Assembly: GCA_020849195.1 (NCBI GenBank)
Contig: JADLGT010000214.1
Location: 1-6,893, forward strand
Reading direction: 5' to 3'
Length of the DNA: 6,893 bases
DNA from: Bacteroidia bacterium
GTDB lineage: Bacteria; Bacteroidota; Bacteroidia; JABDFU01
Numbering within the stretch: position 1 is the first letter of the stretch; every line of letters begins with the position of its first letter. The notes under the pieces were generated by a model, which saw only the letters and a program-made list of their open reading frames with translations, did no database searches and had not been told where the DNA came from. The position numbers and the translations under genes were made by a program. Shown here in pieces: positions 6,301-6,893 of the stretch.

Positions 6301-6876
6301 TCATGGAATACCGGCTCAACAACGCAAAACATAAACCCATGCCCAACTTCTACAACTACCTATACAGTTAAAGTAACCGATGGCGGTGGTGCCACTGCTA
6401 CATCAACAGCGGTGGTAACGGTAAACCCTGCAGTAACAGTAACGGCAACATCAACCAATATTACGTGCAACGGCACTGCTACAGGATCAGTAACTGCAAC
6501 TCCAGGAGGAGGAACACCTGCCTTTAATTATGTTTGGAGCAATGGCATTACCACGTCAACCGAGACAAATCTTGCTGTCGGAAATTATACAGTAACTGTT
6601 ATTGACAGTAAAGGTTGTACGGCGGTTTCAACAACTACAATCACTGCACCAACTGCATTAATAGGGCAATACACCAAAGGCACAGCCAACTGCAGCAACT
6701 GCGGCTGCAAAGAATGGATAATGCTAAACGCAACAGGTGGTACAAGTCCCTACAGCTTTACCTGGCCAGATGGCTACGATAAACGCTACAAGAATGCGCT
6801 ATGTCCGGGAATATATAACGTAATTGTTACAGATAATAACGGTTGTAAAACAACGGTGAAGGTTAATGCGCCGTAA
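3382..6876 (+). CDS. Exported multidomain surface protein: DUF7948-like domain, propeller-like region, SprB/PKD modules
   Basis: A 1164-residue secreted protein, probably a cell-surface adhesin. Residues 1-23 form a signal peptide (MKR, hydrophobic core, likely cleavage after TLA). Residues about 46-283 start with VFIENKGQFDGKN and end with VIIDPWTVG, typical of the domain I know as DUF7948 in Bacteroidota proteins. Within it, 92-126 is a highly charged insert. Residues about 284-616 carry repeated strand motifs such as DAVGNVYISGGS (298-309), DAQGNIYFDGGSS (352-364) and DTCGNVYVGT (559-568), like SBBP/NHL propeller blades. From 621 on there are seven beta-sandwich modules: SprB-like at 621-694, 699-770, 775-849, 1018-1089 and 1094-1162, PKD-like at 857-938, and Ig-like at 943-1015. 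Proteins of this build usually end in a type IX secretion sorting domain. None is seen here, and the TAA follows the last module directly. SprB repeats are named after the Flavobacterium gliding adhesin. Adhesion is inferred; no catalytic motif was seen. Confidence 0.9.
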   Translation: MKRQLHTFFVETLIVVCVSATLAQTPAVSGSTSAGAGWSRNDIFQNKVFIENKGQFDGKNSLTSHRIKYGINSGGQEIYFTTHGLTWRYTKSELPEEVLREIEEEKQGKKEEKPGELEREIAEKTKTTVYLVNMEWLGANSDAELMAANPVPEYYTYGDEKVFYKASAYKKLTYKNLYPSIDVEYVFHEKEGIKYSLILHPGADASKIKMKFSGTDKVYKDDAGNIHLVTALGDIVDHAPFTFYEADKSVIASTFFVNRNVVSFNLKNYNNSRTVIIDPWTVGVTMPASNKALEVEKDAVGNVYISGGSNVSGGVLIVQKFSLAGALQWTYTPIPNMCSTFNGYYGDDLKVDAQGNIYFDGGSSNCSPNGNKTIVKLTPAGSAVWVADILESEPYRLLVDCGVTTLYLTGSWSPRLHIISPATGLESNNVPIVYTANGTSSDDMRDVILAPNGNYYGISTAQPANNATIRIFNPAWSQLVNVPAGFNVTYWFASYTGHANAGQPASLHLVAASRQFFFVTDGATLQKRNLTTGALISSVAIPGGTSVTSASGNSGIVTDTCGNVYVGTQNSVRKYDSNLVFISSAATAAAVYDLCLGINGEILASGNGFLASVNLSACTPAALNVTATATPTGNCNNGNIGTSTATVTGGDPSYSYYWIPGGQTGSTVTGLGAGTYSVIVTDMNCNKDTAVVTVTSAGALTASVTQTNLQCNGTSNGTASVSASNGTAPYTYTWSTGSTAATVTGLGASTYTATITDANGCKVIIPLNITQPNATPVSFQTTPTTCNNRNGNAVANVTGASGPYTYLWSNGRTTYYAGSTLYSSELTGGIYTVTITDSKGCTLATTVTVPTSTSTVSTSFTYSALCANTPVNFTNTGTPPGTGITYNWVISPITPTNVSGTTTDFSYTFLTAGTYTVAHTVSDGTCSNTLSKTIVVVDCSAGPSITAAGTSVCPGSCATVTSSATGGTQPYTYSWNTGSTTQNINPCPTSTTTYTVKVTDGGGATATSTAVVTVNPAVTVTATSTNITCNGTATGSVTATPGGGTPAFNYVWSNGITTSTETNLAVGNYTVTVIDSKGCTAVSTTTITAPTALIGQYTKGTANCSNCGCKEWIMLNATGGTSPYSFTWPDGYDKRYKNALCPGIYNVIVTDNNGCKTTVKVNAP
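5242..6867 (+). repeat. Array of seven SprB-, PKD- and Ig-like module-coding repeats
   Basis: Successive units of about 69-82 codons encode modules at nt 5242-5463, 5476-5691, 5704-5928, 5950-6195 (PKD), 6208-6426 (Ig-like), 6433-6648 and 6661-6867. The SprB-like units share the pattern 'C(N)...G....v.GG..PY.Y.Ws.G........L..G.Y.v.vtD..GC', for example PYTYTWSTGS (729-738), YTATITDANGC (751-761) and YTVTITDSKGC (831-841). The Ig-like unit keeps PYTYSWNTGS but differs at both ends. The DNA of the units is clearly diverged, so they look like old duplications rather than recent expansion. Confidence 0.85.
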
Positions 6877-6893
6877 AAAAACAAAAAATGTGT

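Noticed and set aside
6888..6893. ATGTGT at the window end as the start of a next gene
   Set aside because: Only two codons are visible, so there is no support beyond the ATG itself.

Overview
The window reads as chromosomal DNA of a member of the Bacteroidota, probably not an enteric Bacteroides. Four things support this: a SprB/PKD-repeat surface protein with an N-terminal domain of the DUF7948 type; a helical 'LTKSEKR' protein of a kind I know only from this phylum; no Shine-Dalgarno sequences, but A/T-rich leaders before the starts; and a good match to the Bacteroidota promoter (TTTG, 20 nt, TAnnTTTG). No RNA genes, CRISPR arrays, insertion sequences or prophage genes were seen.

Left part (1-1542, + strand): the end of a surface-polysaccharide type operon. 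It holds the last 45 codons of a FabG-like short-chain dehydrogenase/reductase, a soluble family 2 glycosyltransferase, and a GNAT-family acyltransferase. The glycosyltransferase stop and the GNAT start overlap as ATGA, which implies translational coupling. A plausible reading is that the reductase and GNAT help make or attach an acyl group on an amino sugar, which the glycosyltransferase adds to a glycan. That pathway is inference.

Middle (1543-3177): a 111-nt convergent gap with two inverted repeats, one of which runs over the stop codon of the next gene. Then comes a minus-strand 507-residue, mostly helical protein of unknown function. It has the conserved N-terminal signature of a Bacteroidota-specific family.

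Right part (3178-6893): a 204-nt divergent promoter region, then a 1164-residue exported protein. Its parts in order are a signal peptide, a DUF7948-like domain with a charged insert, a propeller-like region, and seven beta-sandwich modules (SprB-like, PKD and Ig-like). Unusually for this architecture, it ends on a SprB-like module and shows no type IX secretion sorting domain.

I did not find a clear new multi-gene system. The points most worth checking are the missing sorting domain with its cysteine-rich last module, the competing hairpins at the convergent junction, and the uncharacterised helical protein divergent from the adhesin.
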